DNA from: an uncultured Alphaproteobacteria bacterium
GTDB lineage: Bacteria; Pseudomonadota; Alphaproteobacteria; CAAGCB01; CAG-977
Length of the DNA stretch: 64,000 bases
Assembly (NCBI GenBank): GCA_934277945.1
Contig: CAKQWA010000010.1
Coordinates: 13,142-77,141, forward strand
Direction of reading: 5' to 3'
Every line of letters starts with the position of its first letter. Within the stretch, counting starts at the first letter, position 1. The notes beneath the pieces were generated by a model. The model worked only from the letters and a program-made list of their open reading frames with translations. It made no database searches and was not told the DNA's origin. Positions 42,620 through 51,618 of this stretch are shown piece after piece. Both the position numbers and the translations under genes were made by a program.

Positions 42620-44263
42620 ATGACGTTAACCGAATTGACCGCTTGGAAAGAACTGGAAAAACAATACGCCGAAACGCGTAACGCGCATATGCGCGATATG
42701 TTCGCCAAGAACCCCCGCCGTTTTGAAGAATTTTCCGTTTCCGCCGGCGATTTGTTTTTGGACTATTCCAAAAACCGCATCGACCGCAAAACCATGGATC
42801 TGCTGATCGAACTGGCGAAGGAAACCGGCGTTGAGGCGGCGCGCGACAAAATGTTCGCCGGCGAAAAAATCAACATCACCGAAAACCGCGCCGTGCTGCA
42901 CACCGCTTTGCGCAACCGGTCCGACGAACCCGTTTACGTCGACGGCAAAAACGTCATGCCGCAAATCCGCGAAGTCCTCGCCAAAATGAAAACCTTTTCC
43001 GAAGCCGTCCGCAACGGCGAATGGAAAGGCGCGACGGGCAAGGAAATCACCGACGTCGTGAACATCGGCATCGGCGGGTCGGACTTGGGTCCCGTCATGG
43101 TCACCGAAGCCCTGAAACATTATCAAAAAGACAATCTGCACGTTCATTTCGTGTCCAACGTCGACGGCACGCACATGGTCGAAACGCTGAAAAGCCTGAA
43201 CCCCGAAACGACGCTGTTCTGCGTGGCTTCCAAAACGTTCACGACGCAGGAAACCATGACGAACGCCCGCACTGCGCGCGCTTGGCTGGTCGGCGCTTTG
43301 GGCGAGGACGCCGTGGCGAAGCACTTTGTCGCGCTGTCCACGAACACCGAAGAAGTCAAAAAATTCGGCATTGACACGAACAATATGTTCGCGTTCTGGG
43401 ATTGGGTCGGCGGACGCTATTCGCTGTGGTCCGCCATCGGTCTGTCCATCGCCGTCGCCGTCGGCTTCGACAATTTCGCCGAACTGCTGGCGGGCGCGTA
43501 CGACATGGACGTGCATTTCAAAACCGCGCCGCTGGACAAGAACATCCCCGTCATTTTGGGCTTGCTGGGCGTTTGGTATCACAATTTCTTCGGCGCGGAA
43601 GCCTACGCCGTTCTGCCCTATGACCAGTATCTGCACCGCTTGCCCGCGTATTTGCAGCAGGCGGACATGGAATCCAACGGCAAGGGCGTGACGCGCAACG
43701 GCGTGCCCGTCCACTACACGACGGGTCCGATTTTGTTCGGCGAACCCGGCACGAACGGTCAACATTCTTTCTATCAGTTGATTCATCAGGGCACGCATCT
43801 GATTCCGTGCGATTTCATCATTCCCGCGATTTCGCTGAACGAAACGGGCAATCATCACCCGATTTTGATTTCCAACGTTCTGGCGCAGGCGGAAGCGTTG
43901 ATGCGCGGCAAGACGGCGCAGGAAGTTCGCGCTGAATTTGAAGCGAAAGGCGAGCCGGAAGAAAAAATCGAAAAACTGCTGAACCACAAGATTTTTTCGG
44001 GCAACCGTCCGTCGAACATGATTGTCGTTCCGCAGATTACGCCGCGCACGCTGGGCAAACTGATCGCCATGTACGAACACAAGATTTTCGTTCAGGGCGT
44101 CATTTGGAACGTCAACAGTTACGATCAATGGGGCGTTGAACTGGGTAAACAGCTGGCGGGCAAAATCCTGCCCGAAATCTTGGAAGCCAAGCCCGTTTCC
44201 ACGCACGATTCGTCCACCAACGGACTGATTGCCAAAATCGGCGAACTCCGTTCCAACGTTTGA
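42620..44263 (+). CDS. pgi: Glucose-6-phosphate isomerase
   Basis: Interconverts glucose-6-phosphate and fructose-6-phosphate in the cytoplasm. The 547-residue length is normal (E. coli 549). Key blocks: TENRAVLHTALRN, NIGIGGSDLGPVM, HFVSNVDGTHM, SKTFTTQETMTNA, FAFWDWVGGRYSLWSAIGLSI with the phosphate/sugar residues, ADMESNGKGV, GEPGTNGQHSFYQLIHQGT with catalytic residues, and GNRPSNMIVVP and DQWGVELGKQLA. The ATG at 42620 follows TTGGAGAAAA. It is transcribed with the M16 genes or alone; mutL follows 12 bases after its stop. Confidence 0.98.
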   Translation: MTLTELTAWKELEKQYAETRNAHMRDMFAKNPRRFEEFSVSAGDLFLDYSKNRIDRKTMDLLIELAKETGVEAARDKMFAGEKINITENRAVLHTALRNRSDEPVYVDGKNVMPQIREVLAKMKTFSEAVRNGEWKGATGKEITDVVNIGIGGSDLGPVMVTEALKHYQKDNLHVHFVSNVDGTHMVETLKSLNPETTLFCVASKTFTTQETMTNARTARAWLVGALGEDAVAKHFVALSTNTEEVKKFGIDTNNMFAFWDWVGGRYSLWSAIGLSIAVAVGFDNFAELLAGAYDMDVHFKTAPLDKNIPVILGLLGVWYHNFFGAEAYAVLPYDQYLHRLPAYLQQADMESNGKGVTRNGVPVHYTTGPILFGEPGTNGQHSFYQLIHQGTHLIPCDFIIPAISLNETGNHHPILISNVLAQAEALMRGKTAQEVRAEFEAKGEPEEKIEKLLNHKIFSGNRPSNMIVVPQITPRTLGKLIAMYEHKIFVQGVIWNVNSYDQWGVELGKQLAGKILPEILEAKPVSTHDSSTNGLIAKIGELRSNV

Positions 44264-44275
44264 CGAACTTATCTG

Positions 44276-46117
44276 ATGACTCTGCGCGTCCTGCCGATTT
44301 CTCTGGTCAACAAAATAGCCGCCGGCGAGGTGATTGAACGCCCCGCCGCCGCGGTTAAGGAATTGACCGAAAACGCTCTGGACGCGCAGGCTTCTCAAAT
44401 AGACGTCACTATCGCCGACGGGGGAAAATCGCTCATCTGCATCGCCGACAACGGTTTCGGCATGGAGGAAAGCGAACTGCCGCTGGCGGTCGAACGGCAC
44501 GTCACGTCGAAACTGCCCGACGACGATTTGTTCGACATCCGCTTTTTAGGGTTTCGCGGCGAAGCCCTGCCCTCTATCGCCTCGGTCGCGCGCATGAAAA
44601 TCATGTCCCGCAAAAAAGAGGCGGCTGACGCGTGGAGCATCACGGTCGACGGCGGCGAAAAAGGCGACGTTGCGCCGTGCACGCTGAACAAAGGCACGCG
44701 GATTGAGGTGCGCGATTTGTTTTTCGCCGTCCCCGCCCGATTGAAATTTTTAAAATCCGCGCAAAGCGAAACGGGCGCGATTGCCGACGTTCTCAAACGG
44801 CTGGCTTTGGCGCGGCACGACGTCGGATTTTCGCTGACGGACGAAAAGAAAAAACGCTTGGATTATCCCGCGTGCGCCGATGACAAAGAGCGCATGGCGC
44901 AGGTCGTCGGCGACGAGTTCGTGCAAAACGCCGTATTTTTGGACGCCGAGCGCGACGGTTGCCGTCTGCGCGGCGCGGCTTCCCTGCCGACGTACGCCAA
45001 AGCGACGGGGACGGAACAGTATTTCTTTGTCAACAACCGCGCGGTGCGCGACAAACAACTGAACGGCGCGCTGAAAGCCGCTTATCAGGACGTTCTGCCG
45101 CACGACCGCTTTCCCGCGTGCGTTTTGTATTTGGACATTCCTTTGGAAGAAGTCGACGTCAACGTGCATCCCGCCAAGGCGGAAGTGCGTTTCCGCAACG
45201 CGCAGGCCGTACGTTCGCTGATTATTTCGTCCGTGCGTCAGGCTTTGGCGCAAGCGACGTACAAGACTTCCACCACGCTGACGCAGGACACGCTGGACGC
45301 GGCGCAAATGCGCGAAACGCCGGCATCGTTCGATTTGCCGGCTTTCAATCCGCCGCAAGCATCGTCCTTGCCGCGACCGTTCGCGCCCGCTTCCTGCGGA
45401 TTTAAAAGCCGTCCGGCATCCTCTTATTCAAACGCGTCGCTGTTTCAAAAGCACGAAGCCTTTTCCCTGCAAGCCCCGCACGATTTTGAAACGCGAACGG
45501 CGGACGCGCAGACACAGGATACAAGCGAGGAATCCTTTCCGCCTTTGGGGTTCGCCAAAGCGCAACTGCATAAAACCTATATTGTCGCGCAGACGCAGGA
45601 CGGCTTGGTCATTGTGGATCAGCACGCCGCGCACGAACGCCTGACATACGAAAAAATCGCGGCGAATTACAACAGCGGCGACGCGCCCGCGCAATTTCTG
45701 CTGATGCCCGAAGTCGTCACCCTGTCCGTGCGGCAGGCGGCGGCGATGATGCTGCGGCAGGCGGATTTTCAAAAAACGGGGCTGATGTTCGACACGTTCG
45801 GCGAAGACGCGCTTTTGGTGCGCGCCGTCCCCGCCCTGCTTGCCAAAGCGGACGTGCAGGCTCTGGTCAAGGACGTGTCCGAATTGGTCGCCGAGTGGGG
45901 TGACGACGTTCTGCTTCACGAACGTTTGAAAGAAGTGTGCGCGCGCATGGCGTGTCACGGTTCGGTGCGCGCGGGGCGCAAATTGGATTTGTCGGAAATG
46001 AACGCGCTGCTGCGACAAATGGAATCTTCCGCGTTCGCGGGGCAATGCATCCATGGTCGCCCGACGTACATCGAACTGAAATTGAAAGACATTGAAAAAC
46101 TGTTCGGACGCCGCTGA
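44276..46117 (+). CDS. mutL: DNA mismatch repair protein MutL
   Basis: A 613-residue ATPase that couples MutS to strand incision. GHKL motifs are intact: AAGEVIERPAAAVKELTENALDA, IADNGFGM, LGFRGEALPSIASV. The linker (about residues 340-420) is low complexity. The C-terminal domain has the metal-binding endonuclease motif DQHAAHERLTYE (matches DQHA-x2-E-x4-E) near residue 448, then GSVRAGRKLDL and GQCIHGRPTYIEL. So it is an endonuclease-active MutL, as expected where MutH is absent. Its stop overlaps the start of the MFS gene (TGATG). Confidence 0.96.
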   Translation: MTLRVLPISLVNKIAAGEVIERPAAAVKELTENALDAQASQIDVTIADGGKSLICIADNGFGMEESELPLAVERHVTSKLPDDDLFDIRFLGFRGEALPSIASVARMKIMSRKKEAADAWSITVDGGEKGDVAPCTLNKGTRIEVRDLFFAVPARLKFLKSAQSETGAIADVLKRLALARHDVGFSLTDEKKKRLDYPACADDKERMAQVVGDEFVQNAVFLDAERDGCRLRGAASLPTYAKATGTEQYFFVNNRAVRDKQLNGALKAAYQDVLPHDRFPACVLYLDIPLEEVDVNVHPAKAEVRFRNAQAVRSLIISSVRQALAQATYKTSTTLTQDTLDAAQMRETPASFDLPAFNPPQASSLPRPFAPASCGFKSRPASSYSNASLFQKHEAFSLQAPHDFETRTADAQTQDTSEESFPPLGFAKAQLHKTYIVAQTQDGLVIVDQHAAHERLTYEKIAANYNSGDAPAQFLLMPEVVTLSVRQAAAMMLRQADFQKTGLMFDTFGEDALLVRAVPALLAKADVQALVKDVSELVAEWGDDVLLHERLKEVCARMACHGSVRAGRKLDLSEMNALLRQMESSAFAGQCIHGRPTYIELKLKDIEKLFGRR

Positions 46118-47319
46118 TGATTTCCGATAAAAACGCGCCTTTTGCGCTGATTGCGACGTCATTTTTCGTCAATGCGCTGTTTATTTTGCCGATTGTCGTT
46201 CCCGCGTATTTGGAAAAAGGCGCGAGCATTGGCGATTTTATGATGATTCAGGGCTTGGCGAGCATTTTCGTGTGCTTGCTGGAACTGCCGTCGGGCTATT
46301 TCGGCGATATTTTTTCGCGCAAGAAAAACGTCATGGTCGGGCATTTGTTCTACATCGCCGGCTATGCGATTTTGTATCTTTTTGACGGATTGGCGGCGAT
46401 TATGGCGCAAGAGGCGTGCATCGCCGTCGCCCTGTCGCTGTTTTCCGGCACATCCGAGGCGTATCTGTACGATTTGCTGAAACGCACGGGCAGAGAAAAC
46501 GCTTTCCACCGCTACTATTCCCTGCAACGCACGGTTTTAAACGTCGGATGCCTGATCGCCGCCGTCGCCGGCACGTTTTTGTACGCGCGTTCCGGACTGA
46601 ACGCCGTTTTGCTGACAAGCATCGGATGCGTGGCTTTGTCGCTGATTTTGCTGTGCTTCATTCCCGACGTGACGGAATCCGTGCGCGTTGTCAACGGCGA
46701 CAAAATCAGGGATATCCTGAACATTACGGCGCGCACGTTCAAAGACGCGTTTTTGCGCCGCGTCATTTTCATGGCGGCGGTGTTCGGCGTCGGGACGGGG
46801 CTGGCGTATTGGGGATTACAGCCGATATTGATTTTAAAGCACGCGCCGACCGCGCTTTTCGGCGTTTTTTTAACAATGAATCAGGTATTCCGCTCCTGCT
46901 GGTCCGCCGCCGCCGCCAAAATTCTGGACGCTCTCGGCGAAGTCAAAACCTGCGCGCTGACGGGCGGCGTCATCATTTTGACGATCGGATTTTGCACGGC
47001 AAGCGTGTTGAGCGGTTCTCTTGCCGCGACTTACGCCGCCTTGACGCTGATGACGCTCGGCGCGGCGTCGTTCGATTTGACCGCCGTCGTCGCAAACGCG
47101 CTGATTAACGGCAAAATCCGTTCCGACGAACGCGCGACGGTCATTTCCGTCAATTCCATGACAAACCGTCTGGTCGGCGGATCGTTCTTCATCGCATTAA
47201 AGCCGCTGTACGAAAATTTCGGCACGCGAACGACAACCTGCCTGTTCGCGTTCTTCATCATTCCCGTTATTTTCACCGTTTGGCGCATTGTCAAAGGAAC
47301 GCAAAACAGTCAAGCCTGA
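46117..47319 (+). CDS. MFS transporter
   Basis: A 400-residue transporter with about 12 membrane helices. Between helices 2 and 3 it has the MFS motif A region LLELPSGYFGDIFSRKKNVMVGH. Later helices include LNVGCLIAAVAGTFLYA and LTGGVIILTIGFCTASVLSG-type stretches. Substrate is unknown. It shares the E-x-P-x-G-x-x-x-D motif-A pattern with the MFS protein at 58.7-59.9 kb, so the two are likely related. It starts inside the mutL stop (TGATG), so it is co-translated with mutL, although a functional link is doubtful. Its end overlaps the convergent trmJ gene by ten bases. Confidence 0.85.
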   Translation: MISDKNAPFALIATSFFVNALFILPIVVPAYLEKGASIGDFMMIQGLASIFVCLLELPSGYFGDIFSRKKNVMVGHLFYIAGYAILYLFDGLAAIMAQEACIAVALSLFSGTSEAYLYDLLKRTGRENAFHRYYSLQRTVLNVGCLIAAVAGTFLYARSGLNAVLLTSIGCVALSLILLCFIPDVTESVRVVNGDKIRDILNITARTFKDAFLRRVIFMAAVFGVGTGLAYWGLQPILILKHAPTALFGVFLTMNQVFRSCWSAAAAKILDALGEVKTCALTGGVIILTIGFCTASVLSGSLAATYAALTLMTLGAASFDLTAVVANALINGKIRSDERATVISVNSMTNRLVGGSFFIALKPLYENFGTRTTTCLFAFFIIPVIFTVWRIVKGTQNSQA

Positions 47320-48059
47320 TACTTGCGCAACAAATCTTCAACAATGCCGTGAAGCGTGCGAACTTCCTGCGACGTCATGCGCGTGCGCATTAAAACGTTG
47401 CGCATATTGCGCACCATGCGGGGCTTTTTTTCCGGCACTTTGAAATATCCCGCCAAATCCAAAGCCTGCTCCAAATGCATGAACAGGTGTTCGGTTTCGT
47501 CCTTGTTCGCCATTTCGGAATTGCCCGTTTCCAAGCGTTCGTCCGCCGCGTCGATTTGCGTTTTGAACACTTCATAGCCGACCAGTAAAACCGCCTGCGC
47601 CAAATTCAGCGAACAATGCTTCGGATTGAGGGGGATTTCGACAATCGCGTCGGCATAGGCGACTTCGTCGTTTTCCAGTCCCGTGCGTTCGGGACCGAAC
47701 AACACGCCGCTTTTGCCGTTCAAGCGCATCAATCCGGCAATGTCCGCCGCCGCGCCCTGCCCCGTAAAAACGGGCTTGACCATATCGCGCACGCGTCCCG
47801 TCGTCGCGTAGACTTTTTTCAAATCGGTGACCGCTTGCGGAATTGTGTCAAACACTTTCGCGTTTTTCAAAATTTCCGACGCGCCGGATGAAGCGGCAAC
47901 CGCGCGCTCGCTCAACCAATCTGCTTTTGGCGCGACCAAACGCATATCGGACAAAGCGCAATTCATCATCGCGCGCGCCGCCGTGCCGACATTTTCAGCC
48001 AACTGCGGACGCACCAGAATAAACGCGGGCAAATTTTCTGCGGGAGTGTAATCAATCAT
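47310..48059 (-). CDS. trmJ: tRNA (cytidine/uridine-2'-O-)-methyltransferase TrmJ
   Basis: A 249-residue SPOUT-fold enzyme that methylates the ribose at position 32 of certain tRNAs. The N-terminal FILVRPQLAENVGTAARAMMNC block, the RLVAPK strand, and the knotted part LFGPERTGLENDEVAYADAIVEIPLNP with SLNLAQAVLLVGYEV are typical of the TrmJ/TrmH group. The C-terminal 80 residues are helical (FMHLEQALDLAGYF, VRNMRNVLMRTRMTSQEVRTL), the tRNA-binding extension of TrmJ. ATG at 48059. It is convergent with the MFS gene. Confidence 0.92.
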   Translation of the reverse strand: MIDYTPAENLPAFILVRPQLAENVGTAARAMMNCALSDMRLVAPKADWLSERAVAASSGASEILKNAKVFDTIPQAVTDLKKVYATTGRVRDMVKPVFTGQGAAADIAGLMRLNGKSGVLFGPERTGLENDEVAYADAIVEIPLNPKHCSLNLAQAVLLVGYEVFKTQIDAADERLETGNSEMANKDETEHLFMHLEQALDLAGYFKVPEKKPRMVRNMRNVLMRTRMTSQEVRTLHGIVEDLLRKYQA

Positions 48060-48110
48060 CGAAAAAATCCGTAACTTTAAAACTTTCGGGACAGCATACG
48101 CTTTTCAAAC

Positions 48111-48146
48111 GCAAAAAAAAAGGAAGAAAACGCGTTTCTTCCTTTA
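48111..48146 (-). terminator. Terminator of the secreted-protein gene
   Basis: On the minus strand AAAGGAAGAAA and TTTCTTCCTTT form a stem with a short loop and a run of nine T residues, 20 bases after the stop at 48165. Confidence 0.75.
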
Positions 48147-48164
48147 ATTCGATAAGCGGCGCAA

Positions 48165-48746
48165 TTACTTGGACGAAATCAAATCCAGCGAATTGCCCAG
48201 CAGATTGTCAACCGACAGCCCCGTTTCGCTTTCAAACGAATCCATGGCGAAATTCGCGACTTTGGAGGTGACGTTGTTACTGCGGCGCACTTGCGACAGC
48301 GCGCCCATCACTTTGCGCTTCGTCGCCGCCGGAGCCGCTTTGATGCGCGCTTCCAAAGAATCGGGGATTTTATATCCCATGCGGCGCAGATGCTGGGTAA
48401 TCGACAAAATGTTGTGCATATTGACTTCGGGCGCGTTCGGAATTTGTCCGTAGTTGTCGCCCCACGTCGTCAAGCGTCCCGTAAATTCGGGCATCGGCGT
48501 GTTCCAGATGTTTTGGTCGCCGCCTTCGTAAAAAGCCTGAATCGGTTGAGAACCCTGATCGACGCGGACGTAAATGACGCCCTGCTGTGTGTTCTGATTC
48601 GCCGCCGTCACGGAACGCACGGCGGAGGATCCTTCCTGAGTAACGACGGTTTGCGCCCACGGATTGCGCGCCAGAGTCCCCGCCGCACAATCGACGGAAA
48701 AGGTCGCCGCAATCGCAAGAATAAAGGTAAATACTGTTTTTTTCAT
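48165..48746 (-). CDS. Secreted protein of unknown function
   Basis: A 193-residue protein with a Sec signal peptide (MKKTVFTFILAIAATFSVDCAAG). The mature part has no recognised domain. It contains ARNPWAQTVVTQEG, a WGDNYGQIPN segment and two helical parts, KVMGALSQVRR and ESETGLSVDNLLGNSLDLIS. ATG at 48746 is chosen because a signal peptide starts there and AGGTGG is upstream; a longer frame from 48770 adds only eight residues. A strong terminator follows, so it is a monocistronic unit. Confidence 0.6.
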   Translation of the reverse strand: MKKTVFTFILAIAATFSVDCAAGTLARNPWAQTVVTQEGSSAVRSVTAANQNTQQGVIYVRVDQGSQPIQAFYEGGDQNIWNTPMPEFTGRLTTWGDNYGQIPNAPEVNMHNILSITQHLRRMGYKIPDSLEARIKAAPAATKRKVMGALSQVRRSNNVTSKVANFAMDSFESETGLSVDNLLGNSLDLISSK

Positions 48747-48876
48747 GGCTTTGCCCACCTGCTGAAACATACCTGTTATTTTATAGAATAACCGTTTTTT
48801 TCAAAGAACGGTAGTCCTAAAATTTTTATTGTTTTGTGACAGCCTTTTTCCCTTTAAAAACAATATGTTGCCGACT

Positions 48877-50250
48877 TTACGCCCGTTTCCAGCGCACGCC
48901 CGACGGCGTATCTTCCAGAATAATGCCGCGGTCGGACAGTTCTTTGCGGATTGCGTCCGCCGTCGCAAAATCCCTCGCCTTGCGCGCCGCTTGGCGTTTT
49001 TCAATCAGCGCGTCGATTTCGGCGTCGTCGCCGCCGGAAGTTTCACCGGAAGCGTTTTGAAACCACTCGTCCGCCGTTTTGAACAAAAGCCCCATCAGCC
49101 GCCCCGAAGCGATCAGCACAGCCGCCGCTTTGCGTTTTTCTTCGGCGGATTGCGCCTTGTTGACTTCACCCGCCAGCGTGTGCAGGCGCGCAATGGCGGC
49201 GGGAGTGTTCAAATCGTCGCGCAGGGCTTCAAGCACCTTTTCGTCCGCTTCGCCCGCGTCGGCTTCGGGAACGTCGCGCAACGCCGTGTAGAATCTGTCC
49301 ATGGCGGCTTTCGCCTGTTTCAGCCCGTCCGCCGTCCAGTTCAGCGGCTGATGATAATGCGTCGACAAAAGGTACAGGCGCACCGCCTCCCCCGCCGTCG
49401 TGTCGAGAATTTCGCGCACGGTGAAGAAGTTGCCCAAAGATTTCGACATCTTCTCGCCGTCCACCATCAAATGCCCGTTGTGCACCCAGTAGCGCGCGTA
49501 AAAATTCTTGCCCGAAGCACAGCAGGACTGCGCGATTTCGTTTTCGTGATGCGGGAAAATCAAATCCTGCCCGCCGCCGTGAATGTCGAACGTTTCGCCC
49601 AGATATTTACTGCTCATGGCGGAACATTCCAAATGCCACCCCGGACGACCGAATCCCCACGGGCTGTCCCAACCGGGTTGCGTTTCGTCCGACGGCTTCC
49701 ACAAAATGAAGTCGGCGGCGTCTTTTTTGTACGGCGCGACTTCCACGCGCGCGCCCGCAATCATTTCATCCATCGAGCGACCCGACAATTTGCCGTAATC
49801 CGCCATTTTCGCGACGCTGAACAGGACGTGCCCCTGCGCTTCGTACGCAAAGCCCTTGTCCACCAGCGTTTGCACCAGCGCGATCATTTCTTTGATATGG
49901 TCGGTCGCGCGCGGCTCCACGTCGGGAGGCAGAGCGTTCAGTTCGGCGATGTCCTCGTGAAACAGTTTCGACGTGCGCGCCGTGACGGAAGCGATCGGTT
50001 CGCCGCTTTCCTGCGAGCGTTTGATGATTTTGTCGTCCACGTCGGTGATGTTGCGCACATACGTCACTTTCGGATACGTCGCTTTCAGCAGACGGTAGAG
50101 CGTGTCGAAAACGACGACGGGGCGCGCGTTGCCGATGTGGGCGCGGTCGTACACGGTCGGACCGCAAACGTACATACGGATGTTCGATTCGTCCAGCGGC
50201 ACAAATTCCTCTTTGCGACGCGTCATCGTATTGCTTAAAAAGATCGTCAT
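48877..50250 (-). CDS. cysS: Cysteine-tRNA ligase
   Basis: Charges tRNA-Cys. The 457-residue class I enzyme shows the zinc-binding Cys and HIGH-type motif as MYVCGPTVYDRAHIGNARP, then RNITDVDDKII, GWHLECSAMSSKYLGETFDIHGGGQDLIFPHHENE (zinc ligands), and the KMSKS motif in GEKMSKSLGNFFTVREIL. The C-terminal part ends with RKARDFATADAIRKELSDRGIILEDTPSGVRWK, the usual anticodon-stem end. ATG at 50250 lies one base after the gltX stop region. It is the last gene in the ppk-pap-rbsK-nadE-gltX-cysS direction. Confidence 0.97.
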   Translation of the reverse strand: MTIFLSNTMTRRKEEFVPLDESNIRMYVCGPTVYDRAHIGNARPVVVFDTLYRLLKATYPKVTYVRNITDVDDKIIKRSQESGEPIASVTARTSKLFHEDIAELNALPPDVEPRATDHIKEMIALVQTLVDKGFAYEAQGHVLFSVAKMADYGKLSGRSMDEMIAGARVEVAPYKKDAADFILWKPSDETQPGWDSPWGFGRPGWHLECSAMSSKYLGETFDIHGGGQDLIFPHHENEIAQSCCASGKNFYARYWVHNGHLMVDGEKMSKSLGNFFTVREILDTTAGEAVRLYLLSTHYHQPLNWTADGLKQAKAAMDRFYTALRDVPEADAGEADEKVLEALRDDLNTPAAIARLHTLAGEVNKAQSAEEKRKAAAVLIASGRLMGLLFKTADEWFQNASGETSGGDDAEIDALIEKRQAARKARDFATADAIRKELSDRGIILEDTPSGVRWKRA

Positions 50251-50251
50251 C

Positions 50252-51601
50252 TTACCCTCGCAGTCTGGCGGCGACTTTTTTCCAAGTCAGCAGCGGCAGC
50301 ATGAATTTCAGTTCGGGACCGTCCTCGCGCCCCGTCAAAGCCTTGCGGATCGGGTGGAACAAAGCCTTGCCCTTTCTGCCTGTTTTTTCCTTGACGGCGT
50401 TCAGCCACGCGGAAAAATCCTCGCTTGTTTGCACGCTTTCTGTCAGCATATCCGCCGCCGAAGCGCAAAACGCGCGGTCTTCTTCGGGAATGTCGAACAC
50501 CTTGTCCGATTCCAAAATGTCGCGCCACATATAAATGTCGTCGAATTTCGTGATGTTCGGGGAAACCGTGCGCCAGAACGCTTCGCTGACCGCCGGCTGA
50601 TTCGCCGCCGCCAGACGCGCGTTCACCGTTTCAAGCGGCATCGCGTGCAAAACGCGCGGATTCAGTTTGAACAGTTCCTCCACGTCGAAATGCGGTTGCG
50701 CCCTGCCGAAGTGCGACAAATCGAAATACGGCGTCAATTCTTTCAAAGACGGGCAAATCACCGTCGGGTCGGGCGTTCCCAAACGCGCCAAAAGACAGGC
50801 GATCGTCATCGGTTCAATGCCTTCCCGCTTCATTTCGCGCGAACTCATCGACCCGACGCGTTTGGACAGTTTTCCCTCTTTGCCGGTCAGAAGCGGCGCG
50901 TGGGCAAACGTCGGCACTTTCGCGCCCAAAGCCTCGAACATCTGGATTTGGACGGCGGTGTTCGTGACGTGGTCTTCGCCGCGCACGACGTGCGTAATGC
51001 CGAAATCCATGTCGTCGATGACGGACGGGAGCATATAGGGGAACGTGCCGTTTTCACGCACGACGATCGGGTCGCTCAAATGCTGACCGTTGTACGCGCA
51101 ATGCCCGCGAATCATGTCGTTCCAAGACGTTTCCTTTGCTTCCAGCGCAAAGCGGTAGTGCGGTTTGCGCCCCTCGTCCTCGTATTTTTTCTTTTGCTCG
51201 CCGGTCAGACGCATACCGGCGCGGTCGTACACGGGGGGAAGCCCGCGCGCGCGCAGACGGCGGCGTTTGTATTCCAACTCCTCCTCGGTTTCGTAACACG
51301 CGTAAATGCGCCCCTGCCGCTTCAAGTCCTCCAAAACGCTTTGATAGCGGTCAAGGCGCGCGGACTGGTGTTCCAGCCTGTCCCACGAAATGCCGAGCCA
51401 TTTCAAATCTTCGTACACGGCGTCTTCGTATTCCTTTTTGGAACGTTCGGTGTCCGTGTCGTCCAAACGCAAGACGTACTGCGTTTTTTCGCCCGTGTGA
51501 TAAGCCAGAGAATCCGCAAACAGACGGTTCAGCAATGCCGTGCGAATGTTTCCGATGTGCATATACCCCGTCGGAGAAGGCGCAAAACGTACAACTATCA
51601 C
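50252..51601 (-). CDS. gltX: Glutamate-tRNA ligase
   Basis: Charges tRNA-Glu (or, in bacteria lacking GlnRS, also tRNA-Gln). The class I HIGH motif is VVRFAPSPTGYMHIGNIRTALLN, then LRLDDTDTERSKKEYEDAV, PSVIDDMDFGITHVVRGEDHVTNTA, and the KMSKS-type motif LSKRVGS. GTG at 51601 starts the core MIVVRFAPSP after a modest AGGTTTTGAG site; a longer form from 51649 overlaps nadE and is less likely. About 449 residues. Some alphaproteobacteria have two GltX forms; this could be either. Contact with nadE: about 17 bases. Confidence 0.93.
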   Translation of the reverse strand: MIVVRFAPSPTGYMHIGNIRTALLNRLFADSLAYHTGEKTQYVLRLDDTDTERSKKEYEDAVYEDLKWLGISWDRLEHQSARLDRYQSVLEDLKRQGRIYACYETEEELEYKRRRLRARGLPPVYDRAGMRLTGEQKKKYEDEGRKPHYRFALEAKETSWNDMIRGHCAYNGQHLSDPIVVRENGTFPYMLPSVIDDMDFGITHVVRGEDHVTNTAVQIQMFEALGAKVPTFAHAPLLTGKEGKLSKRVGSMSSREMKREGIEPMTIACLLARLGTPDPTVICPSLKELTPYFDLSHFGRAQPHFDVEELFKLNPRVLHAMPLETVNARLAAANQPAVSEAFWRTVSPNITKFDDIYMWRDILESDKVFDIPEEDRAFCASAADMLTESVQTSEDFSAWLNAVKEKTGRKGKALFHPIRKALTGREDGPELKFMLPLLTWKKVAARLRG

Positions 51602-51618
51602 TTTCTCAAAACCTGTTT

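Noticed and set aside
42626..44500. A 624-codon open frame opposite pgi and the start of mutL
   Set aside because: It spans two real genes with complete motifs on the other strand and has no recognisable protein features.
48790..48816. Inverted repeat AACCG/CGGTT after cysS as its terminator
   Set aside because: The stem is AT-rich and no T-run follows in the cysS direction, so it was not listed.
48829..50238. A 469-codon open frame opposite cysS
   Set aside because: Antisense to a clear cysteine-tRNA ligase; composition is typical of a shadow frame.
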